This document shows positions 37,265 to 46,561 of a DNA stretch of 64,000 nucleotides, piece after piece. Where the stretch lies: positions 436,325 to 500,324 of the forward strand of contig NZ_JAACJS010000015.1 in NCBI RefSeq assembly GCF_009939005.1. The letters are read 5' to 3'. The number at the start of each line of letters is the position of its first letter. The stretch's first letter is position 1. Below the pieces are notes generated by a model that made no database searches, was not told the DNA's origin, and saw nothing but the letters and a program-made list of their open reading frames with translations. This stretch comes from Sediminibacterium roseum (GTDB lineage Bacteria; Bacteroidota; Bacteroidia; Chitinophagales; Chitinophagaceae). A program made the position numbers and the translations under genes.

Positions 37265-37337
37265 AGCGGAAGACGAGGGTCGAACTCGCGACCTATAGCT
37301 TGGAAGGCTATCGCTCTACCAATTGAGCTACTTCCGC
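37265..37337 (-). tRNA. tRNA-Gly (TCC)
   Basis: Acceptor stem GCGGAAG / CTTCCGC, T-arm GAGTTCGACCCTC, anticodon stem ATAGC / GCTAT with loop CTTCCAA, anticodon TCC. A REP-like palindrome (37343-37368) lies a few bases from its 5' end. Confidence 0.95.
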
Positions 37338-37342
37338 TTTTA

Positions 37343-37738
37343 TCCACCGAAGCCTCGGCGTAGGTGGATCGAACTTAAAGAACTTCAAAACAACTTTCAA
37401 TCCTATTTCAACCGTTTTCCAACAGTTTCGATACAAGATCTTTGGTCGTTCATTGTCAGACCGCCTTCGCTGAAGCTATGGCGGTCGAGTGGATCGAACT
37501 TAAAGAACTTCAAAACAACCTCTCCACCCCTATTTCAACCGATTTATCCGATTTCGATAGAAGTGTTTGGTCGTTCATTGTCAGACCGCCTTCGCTGAAG
37601 CTATGGCGGTCGGGTGGATCGAACTTAAAGAACTTCAAAACAACCTTTCAACCCCTATTTCAACCGTTTTGCAACGGTTTCGATATAAGATCTTGGTCGT
37701 TTATAGTCAGACCGCCTTCGCTGAAGCTATGGCGGTCG
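37343..37738. repeat. Single palindrome plus three 125-bp tandem repeats between tRNA genes
   Basis: The roughly 400 bp between tRNA-Gly and tRNA-Tyr hold no gene. A REP-like palindrome (37343-37368) comes first. Three direct repeats of exactly 125 bp follow, starting at 37364, 37489 and 37614, each beginning gtggatcgaacttaaagaac and ending in a palindrome gaccgcc..ggcggtc (37459-37486, 37584-37611, 37709-37736) that shares the ccttcgctgaagct core with the array upstream of secE. The copies differ by few bases. Open frames through them are repeat artefacts. Confidence 0.88.
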
Positions 37739-37740
37739 AG

Positions 37741-37823
<83 letters not shown>

Positions 37824-37904
37824 GAAACAGTCAAAAGTCAGGAGTTTGGAGCAGGCAGTAGTTTTTTACTCCTGGCTCCAAACTTCTAACTCCTAACTTA
37901 CCAG

Positions 37905-37977
37905 AGCCGAAGATGGGACTCGAACCCGCGACCTGCTGATTACAAATCAGCTGCTCTACCAACTGAGCTACTTCGGC
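37905..37977 (-). tRNA. tRNA-Thr (TGT)
   Basis: Acceptor stem GCCGAAG / CTTCGGC, T-arm GGGTTCGAGTCCC, anticodon stem GCTGA / TCAGC with loop TTTGTAA, anticodon TGT. First tRNA of the tRNA-tuf transcription unit. Confidence 0.95.
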
Positions 37978-38079
37978 GTTTATTTTGGAGGTGCAATATT
38001 GGGGTTTTTATTTCCAATTTCCCAATTTCATTTTCCAAAATTTCAAAATACAAAGAACTGTTCGTTTTTTTTGGGATGG

Positions 38080-38109
38080 CAAAGGTAATGGAAAACTTAA
38101 TTCGGCAAA
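38080..38109 (-). promoter_or_regulatory. Putative promoter of the tRNA-tuf-secE-nusG unit
   Basis: On the minus strand TACCTTTG (38080-38087) with TTTG (38106-38109) 18 bases upstream matches the Bacteroidota -7/-33 consensus. It lies about 100 bp upstream of tRNA-Thr(TGT). Confidence 0.6.
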
Positions 38110-38175
38110 ATTTTGAAAAGAAATTTTTCAGCCAGTTTTCAACATGTTTCCGGCCCGTTCTTTCAAATGGCTTTT

Positions 38176-38433
38176 TCAGGGTAGCACCAGGTGGCTCTTT
38201 GAGGGGTCTGCCGCCTCATAAACCACCTTCACCGAATCGTGCGGAACAACAATGGATTTTTGTACTTCCATGCTGTCTTTCACAACCCCGTCCCCTGCCC
38301 TGAACTGGTAGGTGATCATCACTTTCCCACTACTGTCGAGCTGCCGCTGCGTAATATGGGCAAAGGTTTCGCGCTGTCCCTGCGAGCAGGCGGCCAGGCA
38401 AAGAACAAGAATGCAAGAGAGGTTTTTCTTCAT
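38176..38433 (-). CDS. Small predicted lipoprotein
   Basis: An 85-residue protein with a lipoprotein signal and lipobox CLAAC (Cys16). The mature 69 residues have a beta-strand-like centre (GKVMITYQFRAGDGVVKDSM) and no motif I can name. It lies downstream of hpf on the same strand beyond a likely terminator. It may be real because the signal and lipobox are clear; function unknown. Confidence 0.6.
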   Translation of the reverse strand: MKKNLSCILVLCLAACSQGQRETFAHITQRQLDSSGKVMITYQFRAGDGVVKDSMEVQKSIVVPHDSVKVVYEAADPSKSHLVLP

Positions 38434-38451
38434 AAAATGGGTCTAATAAAA

Positions 38452-38520
38452 AAGGCTCCCTGTTTGTCTGAACCTTTCGAAAGCCTGAAACTTTCCAAAA
38501 GTTAACCTGCAGGAAGCCTT
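38452..38520 (-). terminator. Putative terminator after hpf
   Basis: Arms aaggctccctg (38452-38462) and caggaagcctt (38510-38520) pair with one mismatch and are followed on the minus strand by TTTTTTATT. The loop is long (47 bases), so efficiency is uncertain. Confidence 0.5.
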
Positions 38521-38530
38521 GTTTTTGTTT

Positions 38531-38830
38531 TTACGCTGCTAATTTTTCTTTTTTACGCTTTATCTGTGAAACAATAGAATCCATCGCGTTGTCAAATGAT
38601 TCTTCAAATGATTTCGAGGAAGCTTTTGCAAAAAAATCATACCTGGGAACATGGATCCTGATCTCCGCCACCTTGTCTTTGATCGTGTGAACCACATTGT
38701 CCAGCTTCAGGAAAAGATCAACCTTCAGAATGCTGTCGTGAAATGTGTTCAGCTTCTCGATCTTTCTTGAAACATACTCTACCAATTTGTCGTCTGCGTC
38801 AAAATGCACAGTTTGAATGTTAACGTTCAT
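38531..38830 (-). CDS. hpf: Ribosome hibernation-promoting factor, short form
   Basis: A 99-residue HPF/RaiA-family protein that binds the 30S decoding region and silences ribosomes in stationary phase. It shows the family's strand-helix pattern (MNVNIQTVHFDADDKLVEYVSRKIEKL; VAEIRIHVPRYDFFAKASSKSFEESFDNAMDSI are the key regions, about residues 1-27 and 55-87) and a basic C-terminal tail QIKRKKEKL. It lacks the C-terminal dimerisation domain of long HPF, so it would need a partner for 100S dimers. It follows xerC by 164 bp on the same strand. Confidence 0.92.
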   Translation of the reverse strand: MNVNIQTVHFDADDKLVEYVSRKIEKLNTFHDSILKVDLFLKLDNVVHTIKDKVAEIRIHVPRYDFFAKASSKSFEESFDNAMDSIVSQIKRKKEKLAA

Positions 38831-38994
38831 AGCAACTCACGTTTAATCGGTGAAAAAATAATATGTAAAAGAACTTTTATCTATTTACCCGTACACTTTG
38901 CAGTGGTTTATCGGGATCAACAAGGTACTTAAAACCGCATCAAAAAACGAATAAAACCCGGAATTTTTTAAAGATTTTAATACCTCTTGCCGCC

Positions 38995-39891
38995 CTATGC
39001 TTTCGGGTGCGCTTTCTTGAAAACTTCCTTCAGTTTTTCGATGGTATTGTGGGTGTAAACCTGGGTGGCGGCGAGACTGCTGTGCCCCAGCAATTCCTTT
39101 ACTGCATTGAGATCCGCGCCGTTGTTCATCAGGTGCGTGGCAAAACTATGGCGCAGGATATGGGGGCTTTTTTTCTCAACGGTGGTTACGGCGCCGAGTT
39201 GCTTTTTTACAAATGCATACACCGTTCTCGGCTGCAACGGTTTGCCCTTTTCGGTAACAAAAATATTGGGCACCCCGGCACCGCTTCCGGGCTTCTCCCC
39301 GATGTACTGCTGCAGGTCGCTCACCAGCTCTTTTGATATGGGAATGATGCGTTCCTTGTTCCCCTTCCCCAACACTTTCACCTGCGAATGCGAGGGGTCG
39401 AGCTGCGACTCCTTCAGGTTGATCAACTCGCTCAGGCGCATCCCCGTGTTGTAAAACAGCTGCAGTACCAGCCGCTCGGTTCTCCCTTTCCAGTCGTCCG
39501 GGAATTCCACATGCGCAAACAGCGTTGCCATGTCTTTTTCGGCCACGAACACCGGCAGGCGTTTGCTCACACGGGGGGCCGTTACCGTGGTCATGGGGGT
39601 TTGTTTCAACCCGCCTGTTTTCATCTGGTATTTGAAAAAGGAACGCAGGGAAGATATTTTCCGGTTGATGGATTTTGAGCTGATCCCTTCCTCTTTCAGC
39701 TCTGCCAGCCAGCTGCGTACATACATGGCCGTGATCTTGTCTACCGGCGGCGCATCAAACTGGCTCGCCAGGTAGGCAAAGAACTGCTCGAGATCGTTCT
39801 GGTACGAGACAAGGGTATGCTGCGAATAACGCTTCTCGAATTTGAGATAATCGAGAAACGCGGGCAACTGGGGATACTGAGGTATGGGCAT
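38995..39891 (-). CDS. xerC: Tyrosine recombinase XerC/XerD family
   Basis: Tyrosine-type site-specific recombinase of 298 residues. The SAM-like N-terminal domain (about 9-95) is followed by the catalytic domain with Arg152 (NTGMRLSEL), a lysine in the VLGKGNKER beta-hairpin, His244 and Arg247 (HILRHSFATH), His270 (LLGHSS) and the nucleophile Tyr279 (QVYTHN). Length and context (beside rpsU and hpf, in the core genome) fit the chromosome-dimer resolvase XerC rather than a phage integrase. The start ATG at 39891 abuts the T-run of the rpsU terminator, so its expression may depend on read-through or on a promoter within that gap. Confidence 0.92.
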   Translation of the reverse strand: MPIPQYPQLPAFLDYLKFEKRYSQHTLVSYQNDLEQFFAYLASQFDAPPVDKITAMYVRSWLAELKEEGISSKSINRKISSLRSFFKYQMKTGGLKQTPMTTVTAPRVSKRLPVFVAEKDMATLFAHVEFPDDWKGRTERLVLQLFYNTGMRLSELINLKESQLDPSHSQVKVLGKGNKERIIPISKELVSDLQQYIGEKPGSGAGVPNIFVTEKGKPLQPRTVYAFVKKQLGAVTTVEKKSPHILRHSFATHLMNNGADLNAVKELLGHSSLAATQVYTHNTIEKLKEVFKKAHPKA

Positions 39892-39896
39892 AAAAA

Positions 39897-39930
39897 AAGT
39901 AGCCTAAAGTTAGTAAACTCAGGGCTACTT
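39897..39930 (-). terminator. Intrinsic terminator of rpsU
   Basis: Stem aagtagcc (39897-39904) with ggctactt (39923-39930), followed on the minus strand by TTTTTTT, which runs directly into the xerC start codon. Confidence 0.7.
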
Positions 39931-39956
39931 ACATATGTTGAGCGGAAAAAGGACGA

Positions 39957-40154
39957 TTATCCTTCGATTTTGCCGCTGGCGATGTTCTGCTTGTAGATTG
40001 CTTTCAGTACTTGTGTACGACGAACGACTGAAGGCTTGGTGAACGCCTGGCGTTCCCTTAACTGAAGCAAAGTTTTGCTTTTTTCAAACTTTTTCTTGTA
40101 CTTCTTGAGCGCCTTGTCGATGTTTTCGCAATCTTTTGAATCGATGATCAGCAT
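39957..40154 (-). CDS. rpsU: 30S ribosomal protein S21
   Basis: Small-subunit protein of 65 residues next to the anti-Shine-Dalgarno end of 16S rRNA. It has the charged start (SKDCENIDKALKKYKKKF) and FTKPSVVRRTQ, as in Bacteroidota S21. It is monocistronic here: an excellent promoter lies about 40-65 bp upstream and a terminator about 27 bp downstream. Confidence 0.97.
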   Translation of the reverse strand: MLIIDSKDCENIDKALKKYKKKFEKSKTLLQLRERQAFTKPSVVRRTQVLKAIYKQNIASGKIEG

Positions 40155-40190
40155 AATGATTATACCTCCTCAGGTGTTTTTTTAGGACTG

Positions 40191-40222
40191 CAAAGATAAG
40201 GCGGCCGATTTTAAATTCCAAA
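40191..40222 (-). promoter_or_regulatory. Putative rpsU promoter (Bacteroidota type)
   Basis: On the minus strand TATCTTTG (40191-40198) matches TAnnTTTG, with TTTG (40219-40222) 20 bases upstream. Predicted leader about 30 bases. Confidence 0.7.
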
Positions 40223-40383
40223 AAAAAGGAACAAGGCGCGGGAAAAGTCCGTATAAGTTGAAAACCCGTTGATTGAATAGGGGCCCGAGGTTCCGGGCGG
40301 CCATCGTTCTCAACTTTTTCCTGTCCAGACCCTCACCGCTTTTCCGGTCTTGTTTTCTTGCTTCCCTGTTCTAACTTGCACCC

Positions 40384-40977
40384 ATGTTTACAGGTATAAT
40401 CGAAAGCACCGGCCGGGTCGTTTCCATCTCCGAAAACGGCTCCAACCTCAGCTTCAGGATCGAATCGCCCATTTCAAAGGAGCTGAAGGTAGACCAGAGC
40501 GTCAGCCACAACGGGGTTTGCCTTACGGTGGAAAGCACCGACGGAAACGCACACGTAGTTACCGCAATCGAAGAAACCCTTCGCAAAACGGACCTGGGCA
40601 GCTGGACAGAAGGCATGGACATAAATCTAGAAAGATGCATGTTGATGAACGGGCGTCTTGACGGGCACATTGTACAGGGCCATGTAGATACTACGGCAAC
40701 CTGCACAGAGCGCAGGGAGCTGAACGGTTCCTGGGAATTCACTTTTCAATTTCCGCGCGAATTTGCGCACCTGGTGATAGAAAAAGGATCCATCGCGGTG
40801 AACGGAACGAGCCTTACCTGTTTCAACGTGGGCAAAGACAGTTTCACGATCGCGGTGATCCCTTATACTTATGAACACACCAATATTCACCAGGTAAAAA
40901 AAGGCACCCAGGTAAATATCGAGTTCGACATCCTGGGAAAATATGTGCAGCGAAGGCTGGAGCTGGGCACCAGCTAA
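40384..40977 (+). CDS. ribE: Riboflavin synthase alpha chain
   Basis: Catalyses the last step of riboflavin synthesis, dismutation of two 6,7-dimethyl-8-ribityllumazine molecules. The 197-residue protein starts with the invariant MFTGIIE and shows the family's internal duplication: one lumazine-protein-like barrel up to about residue 90 and a second starting at LDGHIVQGHVDTT. VSHNGVCLTV and GSIAVNGTSLT are the paired substrate motifs. Upstream no FMN riboswitch is obvious. It converges with hscA, the stops being 1 bp apart. Confidence 0.97.
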   Translation: MFTGIIESTGRVVSISENGSNLSFRIESPISKELKVDQSVSHNGVCLTVESTDGNAHVVTAIEETLRKTDLGSWTEGMDINLERCMLMNGRLDGHIVQGHVDTTATCTERRELNGSWEFTFQFPREFAHLVIEKGSIAVNGTSLTCFNVGKDSFTIAVIPYTYEHTNIHQVKKGTQVNIEFDILGKYVQRRLELGTS

Positions 40978-40978
40978 C

Positions 40979-42835
40979 TCAGATCGTTTTTCCTTTCAAA
41001 GCGCCGCTTACCGCTGCGTCCATCGCCCTTTCTGCAAACGGGCGCGAAATCTCGTTGAGTTCTTCTATTTTTTTATGGATGAGGTCCTTGTCTTCCATCG
41101 TCAGGGCGAGTTGCAATGCCTGCATCGCATCGGCGGTCTGCGTCAGTTCGTCTTTTGATAAAAGAGATGCATTCTTGCCGATGAATTTTTCCGTTACATC
41201 GAGAATCTGCTCACCTTCCGTTCTCGCCTCTACCAACGCGCGGGTCTGCATATCGTCTTTGGCATGCGTAATGCTTTCGAGCAGCATTTTTTCCACTTCG
41301 TCGTCTGTTAAGCCGTACTGTGGTTTTACTTCTATCTCCTGTTCCACGCCGCTGCGCAGTTCTTTGGCCTTTACCACGAGAATGCCATCGGCATTGATCA
41401 GAAAACTCACTTCTACCTTTGGCAACCCTGCAGGCATCCCCGGAATTCCTTTCAGGCTGAACTCGGCCAGCTTGCGGTTGTCTTTTACCAGGTCTCGCTC
41501 GCCCTGGTAAACAGAGATGCGCATGTTTGCCTGTCCATCTTTCTGCGTGGTGTATTGCCTGCCCACTTTGGTTGGGATCTTGGCATTGCGCGGTATCAGC
41601 ACATCCATCAACCCTCCCATCGTTTCAATGCCGAGGCTCAAAGGAGTAATATCGAGCAGGAGAAAATCCTTGTTATTTCCCGCAAGAATATCTGCCTGAA
41701 CGGCGGCTCCCAGGGCCACGACTTCATCGGGATTTACGGAATCGTTTACCGGCTTGCCGAAAAAACGGCTCACGGCATTTTTAACAGCGGGCACGCGTGT
41801 GCTGCCACCCACCATCACGATGGTATCAATGTTTTCTGCGGTAAGGCCCGCATCTTTCAACGCGTTCTTACACGATTCTACGGTTTGACCGATCAGCGGC
41901 TGGATCAGCGATTCGAATTTTTCCCTGGTGATCGACAATGCATTGCCATTCCAATTGATGTCAAACAGCTCGTGCCCGCTCAAATGTTTTTTCGCCTCTT
42001 CCGCACGCAGGCGGAGCCCTTGCGACAATTCTTTATTGCTGTTGAGTTCGGCTGCAGTAATGCCCGCTTCGTTCATCCAGTAAGAAACGATGGCCCTGTC
42101 GAGGTCGTCGCCGCCCAGGTATGTATTTCCGTTCGTGCTCAGCACTTCAAAGATCCCGTTGCTGATGCGGAGAATGGAGATATCGAATGTTCCGCCGCCG
42201 AGATCGTACACGGCAATTGTTTTTTCTTCGTCTTTGTTCAGCCCCAGCCCATACGCAAGGCTCGCGGCCGTGGGCTCGTTTACGATACGCAATACATCGA
42301 GGCCGGCGAGCTTACCTGCATCGCGGGTGGCCTGCCGTTGCGCATCGTTGAAATAGGCGGGCACGGTAATGACCGCTTTGGTAACAGGCGTTTTTAAAAT
42401 GTGTTCGGCCCTTTGCTTTAGTTCTTTCAGAATAAAGGAAGACAGGTCGATCGGCGAATAAAACCGGTTGCCCACCTGAACTTTTACCAGGCTATCGGTA
42501 TCATCATCGATCACCTTGTAGGTAAAAAAATCTGCGTTCGCTTTGAGGTCGTTGTAGCTTTTGCCCATCAGGCGCTTTGCGCTGAAAATGGTGTTTTGCG
42601 GATCGGTCTCAAGGTATTTTTTCGCTTCTTCTCCCACGATCGCATTCCCCAGCGCGTCGAAATGCACCACACTCGGTACGAGGCTGCTGGTATTGTGTTC
42701 TTTAAGCGCCGTTGGCTGCTTGCTTTCGGGGTGAATGATGGCAACAAGGCTGTTGGTGGTGCCGAGGTCTATGCCCACGATCATTTCTGCCTGTTGTAAA
42801 CTACCGGTTGCTATGTTGATTGCTATCTTGGCCAT
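40979..42835 (-). CDS. hscA: Hsp70-family chaperone, HscA type
   Basis: Hsp70 of 618 residues. The nucleotide-binding domain has [47 protein letters not shown] and [12 protein letters not shown]; the substrate-binding domain starts at [17 protein letters not shown]. The N-terminus carries about 17 residues before the first ATPase strand, and the C-terminus lacks the long Gly-rich EEVD-like tail of DnaK, so it fits the Fe-S assembly chaperone HscA better than DnaK. No hscB or iscU is adjacent, so the label rests on sequence pattern. A TACTTTTG box at 42877-42884 may be its -7 element. Confidence 0.9.
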   Translation of the reverse strand: MAKIAINIATGSLQQAEMIVGIDLGTTNSLVAIIHPESKQPTALKEHNTSSLVPSVVHFDALGNAIVGEEAKKYLETDPQNTIFSAKRLMGKSYNDLKANADFFTYKVIDDDTDSLVKVQVGNRFYSPIDLSSFILKELKQRAEHILKTPVTKAVITVPAYFNDAQRQATRDAGKLAGLDVLRIVNEPTAASLAYGLGLNKDEEKTIAVYDLGGGTFDISILRISNGIFEVLSTNGNTYLGGDDLDRAIVSYWMNEAGITAAELNSNKELSQGLRLRAEEAKKHLSGHELFDINWNGNALSITREKFESLIQPLIGQTVESCKNALKDAGLTAENIDTIVMVGGSTRVPAVKNAVSRFFGKPVNDSVNPDEVVALGAAVQADILAGNNKDFLLLDITPLSLGIETMGGLMDVLIPRNAKIPTKVGRQYTTQKDGQANMRISVYQGERDLVKDNRKLAEFSLKGIPGMPAGLPKVEVSFLINADGILVVKAKELRSGVEQEIEVKPQYGLTDDEVEKMLLESITHAKDDMQTRALVEARTEGEQILDVTEKFIGKNASLLSKDELTQTADAMQALQLALTMEDKDLIHKKIEELNEISRPFAERAMDAAVSGALKGKTI

Positions 42836-42904
42836 TGCTGTTTAATTAGGGAATGCGGAGTGAGAAGTATGTGATACAAAAGTAGGAAAACGCCCAACGC
42901 TACA

Positions 42905-43282
42905 TCACACTTCTACTACCATTGTTTTACTGATATAGTCGTGCAGCGGTTTCCCGATGAAAGGCATAAAGAAAAGATCCACGATGGTTAACCTCGCCAG
43001 TGTGCGCACCAGCACCGCGATGAGGGATGGCCTTTTGCCTGCGTCGTTCACAACCTTGGTATAGGTGAACCATTTGCCCGGGGTGCGGGTAAACAGAGCC
43101 TCGAACAGCAGGTAGTACACAAACAATGCCCCGGCAAAGAACCAGCCGAAGTTATGCGGCGTATACCCCCAGTACATTACGTACCAGTTCCACGTTTTGA
43201 ACCCGGCAAAGGCGACCAGGAAAATGAATGCCGTATCGATGAGAAAATTAAGAATGCGGGTACCGTCGCCAACTTTTTTCAT
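42905..43282 (-). CDS. RDD-family membrane protein
   Basis: A 125-residue integral membrane protein with three or so helices. The family's Arg-Asp signature is present as [11 protein letters not shown] (Arg and the helix 1 Asp), and the second half carries [19 protein letters not shown] and [13 protein letters not shown], the usual RDD order. The start is the ATG at 43282; a TACCTTTG box lies only four bases upstream (43287-43294), so the mRNA may have almost no leader. RDD proteins are suspected transporters or lipid-related proteins; no function can be fixed. Divergent from tyrS. Confidence 0.85.
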   Translation of the reverse strand: MKKVGDGTRILNFLIDTAFIFLVAFAGFKTWNWYVMYWGYTPHNFGWFFAGALFVYYLLFEALFTRTPGKWFTYTKVVNDAGKRPSLIAVLVRTLARLTIVDLFFMPFIGKPLHDYISKTMVVEV

Positions 43283-43377
43283 GGAGCAAAGGTAAGGTGC
43301 GGCCACGAGCTTCGGGCCGAAAAGCGCTCCGCTCGCAGCTAAATTCCTACCTTCGCCCCCAAAATCAGCAACACCAA

Positions 43378-44661
43378 ATGAATCTCATCGAAGAACTACA
43401 ATGGCGGGGGATGATACAGGACATCATGCCGGGTACGGAAGAATTGTTACAGAAAGAAATGGTATCGGGTTATATCGGGTTCGATCCCACATCAGACAGC
43501 CTGCACATCGGCAGCCTGGTGCCTATTTTACTGCTGGTGCACATGCAGCGCGCCGGGCATAAACCTTATGCCCTTGTGGGTGGCGCAACGGGTATGGTAG
43601 GCGACCCTTCGGGAAAAAGCGAGGAGCGCAACCTGCTGAGCGAAGAAGTTTTGCAGTTCAATCAGGCGGGCGTTCATAAGCAGTTGTCGAAGTTCCTGGA
43701 TTTTACACCGGGCAAACCCAATGCGGCGGTGATGGTGAACAATTACGACTGGTTCAAAGAGATCTCGTTCCTCCAGTTCATACGCGATGCGGGGAAACAC
43801 ATTACAGTGAATTACATGATGGCGAAAGACAGCGTTAAAAAACGGCTGGAAAGTGAAGTAGGCATGAGTTTCACAGAGTTTACCTACCAGCTGATACAGG
43901 GTTACGATTTTTACTGGCTATACCAAAACAAAAACTGCAAACTGCAGATGGGTGGCAGCGACCAGTGGGGCAATATAGTTACGGGCACGGAACTCATCCG
44001 CCGCAAAGCCGGCGGGGAAGCCTTTGCATTTACCTGCCCGCTCATCAAAAAAGCCGATGGGGGGAAATTTGGCAAAACGGAAAAAGGAAATGTGTGGCTC
44101 GACGCAAAAAAAACATCGCCCTACCAGTTCTACCAGTTCTGGCTGAATGCGAGCGACAGCGATGCAACCAGCTGGATCAAAATTTTCACCCTGCTCGGTA
44201 AAGCAGAAATAGATGCACTGCTCGCCCAACACGAATCGGCGCCACATGAACGGGCATTACAGAAAAAACTGGCAGAAGAAGTGACCACGTTTGTACACAG
44301 CCGCGAAGATTACGAGTTTGCCGTTAAGGCATCTGAAATATTATTCGGCAATGCTACAACCGAGATCCTGCAAAGCCTTTCAGAAGAACAACTGCTCCAG
44401 GTAATGGAAGGCGTTCCATCCATCGAGATACAACGAAATACACTCGATGAGGGTTACGAGATCGTGAATTTCCTTGCCGACGCACAGATCTTCCCGAGCA
44501 AAGGCGAAGCAAGAAAAATGTGGCAGGCCGGTGGGTTGGGATTGAATAAATCAAAGATCACCCAGGAAAAAACACATATAACAAAAGGCGACCTGCTGCG
44601 TGATAAATACCTACTTGTTCAGAAAGGGAAAAAGAATTATTTCCTTGTTAAAGTGATGTGA
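43378..44661 (+). CDS. tyrS: Tyrosyl-tRNA synthetase
   Basis: Class I aminoacyl-tRNA synthetase of 427 residues. The ATP-site HIGH motif is HIGS (43-46), the KMSKS-equivalent loop is KFGKT (230-234), and [10 protein letters not shown] forms the tyrosine pocket. The C-terminus carries an S4-like RNA-binding domain ([19 protein letters not shown]). The ATG at 43378 is chosen because conserved sequence begins there; a longer frame from 43297 overlaps the divergent gene. It is translationally coupled to the alpha/beta hydrolase by a TGATG overlap. Confidence 0.98.
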   Translation: MNLIEELQWRGMIQDIMPGTEELLQKEMVSGYIGFDPTSDSLHIGSLVPILLLVHMQRAGHKPYALVGGATGMVGDPSGKSEERNLLSEEVLQFNQAGVHKQLSKFLDFTPGKPNAAVMVNNYDWFKEISFLQFIRDAGKHITVNYMMAKDSVKKRLESEVGMSFTEFTYQLIQGYDFYWLYQNKNCKLQMGGSDQWGNIVTGTELIRRKAGGEAFAFTCPLIKKADGGKFGKTEKGNVWLDAKKTSPYQFYQFWLNASDSDATSWIKIFTLLGKAEIDALLAQHESAPHERALQKKLAEEVTTFVHSREDYEFAVKASEILFGNATTEILQSLSEEQLLQVMEGVPSIEIQRNTLDEGYEIVNFLADAQIFPSKGEARKMWQAGGLGLNKSKITQEKTHITKGDLLRDKYLLVQKGKKNYFLVKVM

Positions 44662-45302
44662 TGAAAGTTTATTTCATACCGGGATTGGGGGCCGACGAAC
44701 ATGTTTTTAACCGGCTCGATCTACCCGGTATCGAACGCATTTACCTGAACTGGTTCTCCCCTGCGCCAAAGGAAACAATGGCATCATACGCCAAACGGAT
44801 GGCCGAAAAGATCACGGAACCGGATCCGGTGATCGTAGGGCTTTCTTTTGGCGGTATGCTGGCGGTTGAGATCGCGAAGCAGATACCTGTGAAAAAGGTT
44901 ATTCTCATATCTAGCGCAAAAAGCGAACGGGAGCTTCCTTTTTATTTCAGGCTCGGGCGGTATGTTCCCTTGCAGAAAATACTCCCCGTACGTGTTACCG
45001 CTTTCACCGCGCCTTTTCTTTTTTATTTGTTTGGCGTGAAAGACCGCTCGCAAAAAGAAGAGATCATGAAAATGGTGAACAACAGTCCCAAAGATTTTAC
45101 ACGCTGGGCAATCAATGCCGTGGTGCATTGGAGAAACAGGACCTTCCCGGGCAATATTGTTCAACTGCATGGCAATACCGACTGGCTGATTCCCTACCGC
45201 AACATCCACGCCGATCATACGATCAGCAACGGCGGGCATTTTATGATCGTGAACAAGGCAAAAGAGATCTCTGCATTGCTTATGCAACTGCTCAAAAAAT
45301 AA
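44661..45302 (+). CDS. Alpha/beta hydrolase
   Basis: Cytoplasmic serine hydrolase of 213 residues. The start ATG at 44661 shares its A with the tyrS stop (TGATG). The nucleophile elbow is GLSFGG with Ser62; the oxyanion-side HG-like turn is FIPGLGADEHVF near the start; the final His is probably in SNGGHFMIV (about residue 193), and the acid in NTDWLIPY. The short length leaves little room for a lid. Substrate is unknown; esterase or thioesterase activity is possible. Coupled to tyrS but functionally unrelated as far as sequence shows. Confidence 0.88.
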   Translation: MKVYFIPGLGADEHVFNRLDLPGIERIYLNWFSPAPKETMASYAKRMAEKITEPDPVIVGLSFGGMLAVEIAKQIPVKKVILISSAKSERELPFYFRLGRYVPLQKILPVRVTAFTAPFLFYLFGVKDRSQKEEIMKMVNNSPKDFTRWAINAVVHWRNRTFPGNIVQLHGNTDWLIPYRNIHADHTISNGGHFMIVNKAKEISALLMQLLKK

Positions 45303-45333
45303 GCGGTACCTGCTTTTGTAAGCCGGTACCGCT
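45302..45333 (+). terminator. Putative terminator after tyrS-hydrolase unit
   Basis: Stem agcggtacc (45302-45310) with ggtaccgct (45325-45333), with inner gctt/aagc pairs extending it. The run after it is only GTATTTAAC, so termination is likely weak or factor-assisted. Confidence 0.55.
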
Positions 45334-45373
45334 GTATTTAACTCTCTACTCAAAATTTGTGTCTGGTGATGGA

Positions 45374-45574
45374 TTATGCAATCGCGTCTTCCATATCACG
45401 TCTTGCTTCTTTGTGCGCGCGGCGGAAATACCTTCTTACACCATCGTGTACATCACCTGCTGCATCTGCAAATTTGTGCATGGCCTTGGCAGTTTTGTTG
45501 CGGTTACGCATATAAAAGAATACACCCGCTGCTGCGGTACCCACTATGCCTGCGGCAATCAATATCTTTTTCAT
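45374..45574 (-). CDS. Small membrane-anchored basic protein
   Basis: A 66-residue protein with one N-terminal membrane helix (about 4-22, ILIAAGIVGTAAAGVFFYM) followed by a basic, amphipathic cytoplasmic tail (RNRNKTAKAMHKFADAAGDV). The plan is like YtxH-type stress proteins of Bacteroidota, but the match is only general. It lies between two converging or diverging hydrolase genes, with no clear partner. Confidence 0.6.
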   Translation of the reverse strand: MKKILIAAGIVGTAAAGVFFYMRNRNKTAKAMHKFADAAGDVHDGVRRYFRRAHKEARRDMEDAIA

Positions 45575-45681
45575 AGGATAAGAATTTAGTTATACTATAA
45601 ATACAATAGTTATGCCAGTGGGATGGGAAATGATTTTCACAAAAACCAATGGCAGCCGGGGCCGGAAGAAATGCCTGATGG

Positions 45682-46464
45682 TTATTGCCGAACGGAAAGA
45701 AACGCCGCCGCATATCTTTTTCCCAGTTCCCGGGCCGATGCAGCGTCAAAATGCAAAAAGTCGCCTTTGTGTGTAAGGCCCTTGTTTTCTACAAACGCGG
45801 CATTTTTTGTGGAGCCCGCTACCGAGCGGATGACCGCATTGATGACAGGGATCTCTTTGTTCTCGCCGGGTTTGAAATCCCCGATCTCACCCAAAATAAA
45901 AGGGACACCGGGCGCATTCAATTCCGAACGAAAGCGTTGAATGAGCTCGCGCAGTTTGCCCTCGTATGAACCGCTCAATCTTGCATTCGCATCGCTTTCT
46001 CCCTGGTGCCAGAGAATACCTTTGAGTTCGCCGGTTTCCATCGCTTTTTTTATCCTTCGGATGGCATCGTCGTAAGGATGGGTTTTGGTGGCGCTGTCGT
46101 ATGCACCGGGTTTCCATACATCGATCCTTGATCCGCCTACGGCGGAAGGTACAAGGCAAATAACCGACGCGTCTGTCTTAGCCATTTCTTTTGCAAAAGC
46201 ATAACCCGGGCCAACGCCTAGCACCGCCGGTTTGTCGAATGCCAGCGGTTCACGCGCAGGAACCCATTTCTCTTCTTTGTTCAGCATCCAGATGCGCGGG
46301 TGCGGGGTTGAATCTTCGGCTTCCACCGCTCCCCTTCCCGCCATGTTGGATTGGCCGATCAGCAGGTATACCGCATTCCTGCTTTTGTCGGCAGACAGTT
46401 GTGCATATGGTGAAAGACTAAGGCTCAACACAAAAAGCAGCGTTACAATTATTTTCCCGGGCAT
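45682..46464 (-). CDS. Exported sialate O-acetylesterase-family carbohydrate esterase
   Basis: SGNH-fold esterase of 260 residues with a Sec signal (cleavage near AYAQ-like PYAQ, residue 22). The nucleophile is Ser39 in LLIGQSNMAGRG and the catalytic His lies in ILWHQGESDA (about residue 153), both hallmarks of the SASA/DUF303 group, which removes acetyl groups from sialic acids or plant polysaccharides. It is followed upstream by a second SGNH hydrolase on the same strand, suggesting a small glycan-deacetylation pair. Substrate is not determinable. Confidence 0.88.
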   Translation of the reverse strand: MPGKIIVTLLFVLSLSLSPYAQLSADKSRNAVYLLIGQSNMAGRGAVEAEDSTPHPRIWMLNKEEKWVPAREPLAFDKPAVLGVGPGYAFAKEMAKTDASVICLVPSAVGGSRIDVWKPGAYDSATKTHPYDDAIRRIKKAMETGELKGILWHQGESDANARLSGSYEGKLRELIQRFRSELNAPGVPFILGEIGDFKPGENKEIPVINAVIRSVAGSTKNAAFVENKGLTHKGDFLHFDAASARELGKRYAAAFLSVRQ

Positions 46465-46561
46465 GAGAGAAAGGTTATTGGTGATTACTTCTAAAATAAT
46501 CTGTTTCGGCCATCATTCACGCTGGTTTCATTCGATGACGCCGCGCATCAAAAAACCAGGA

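Noticed and set aside
38995..39891. Tyrosine recombinase as an integrase of a mobile element
   Set aside because: It sits among rpsU and hpf with no phage or element genes and has XerC length and motifs.
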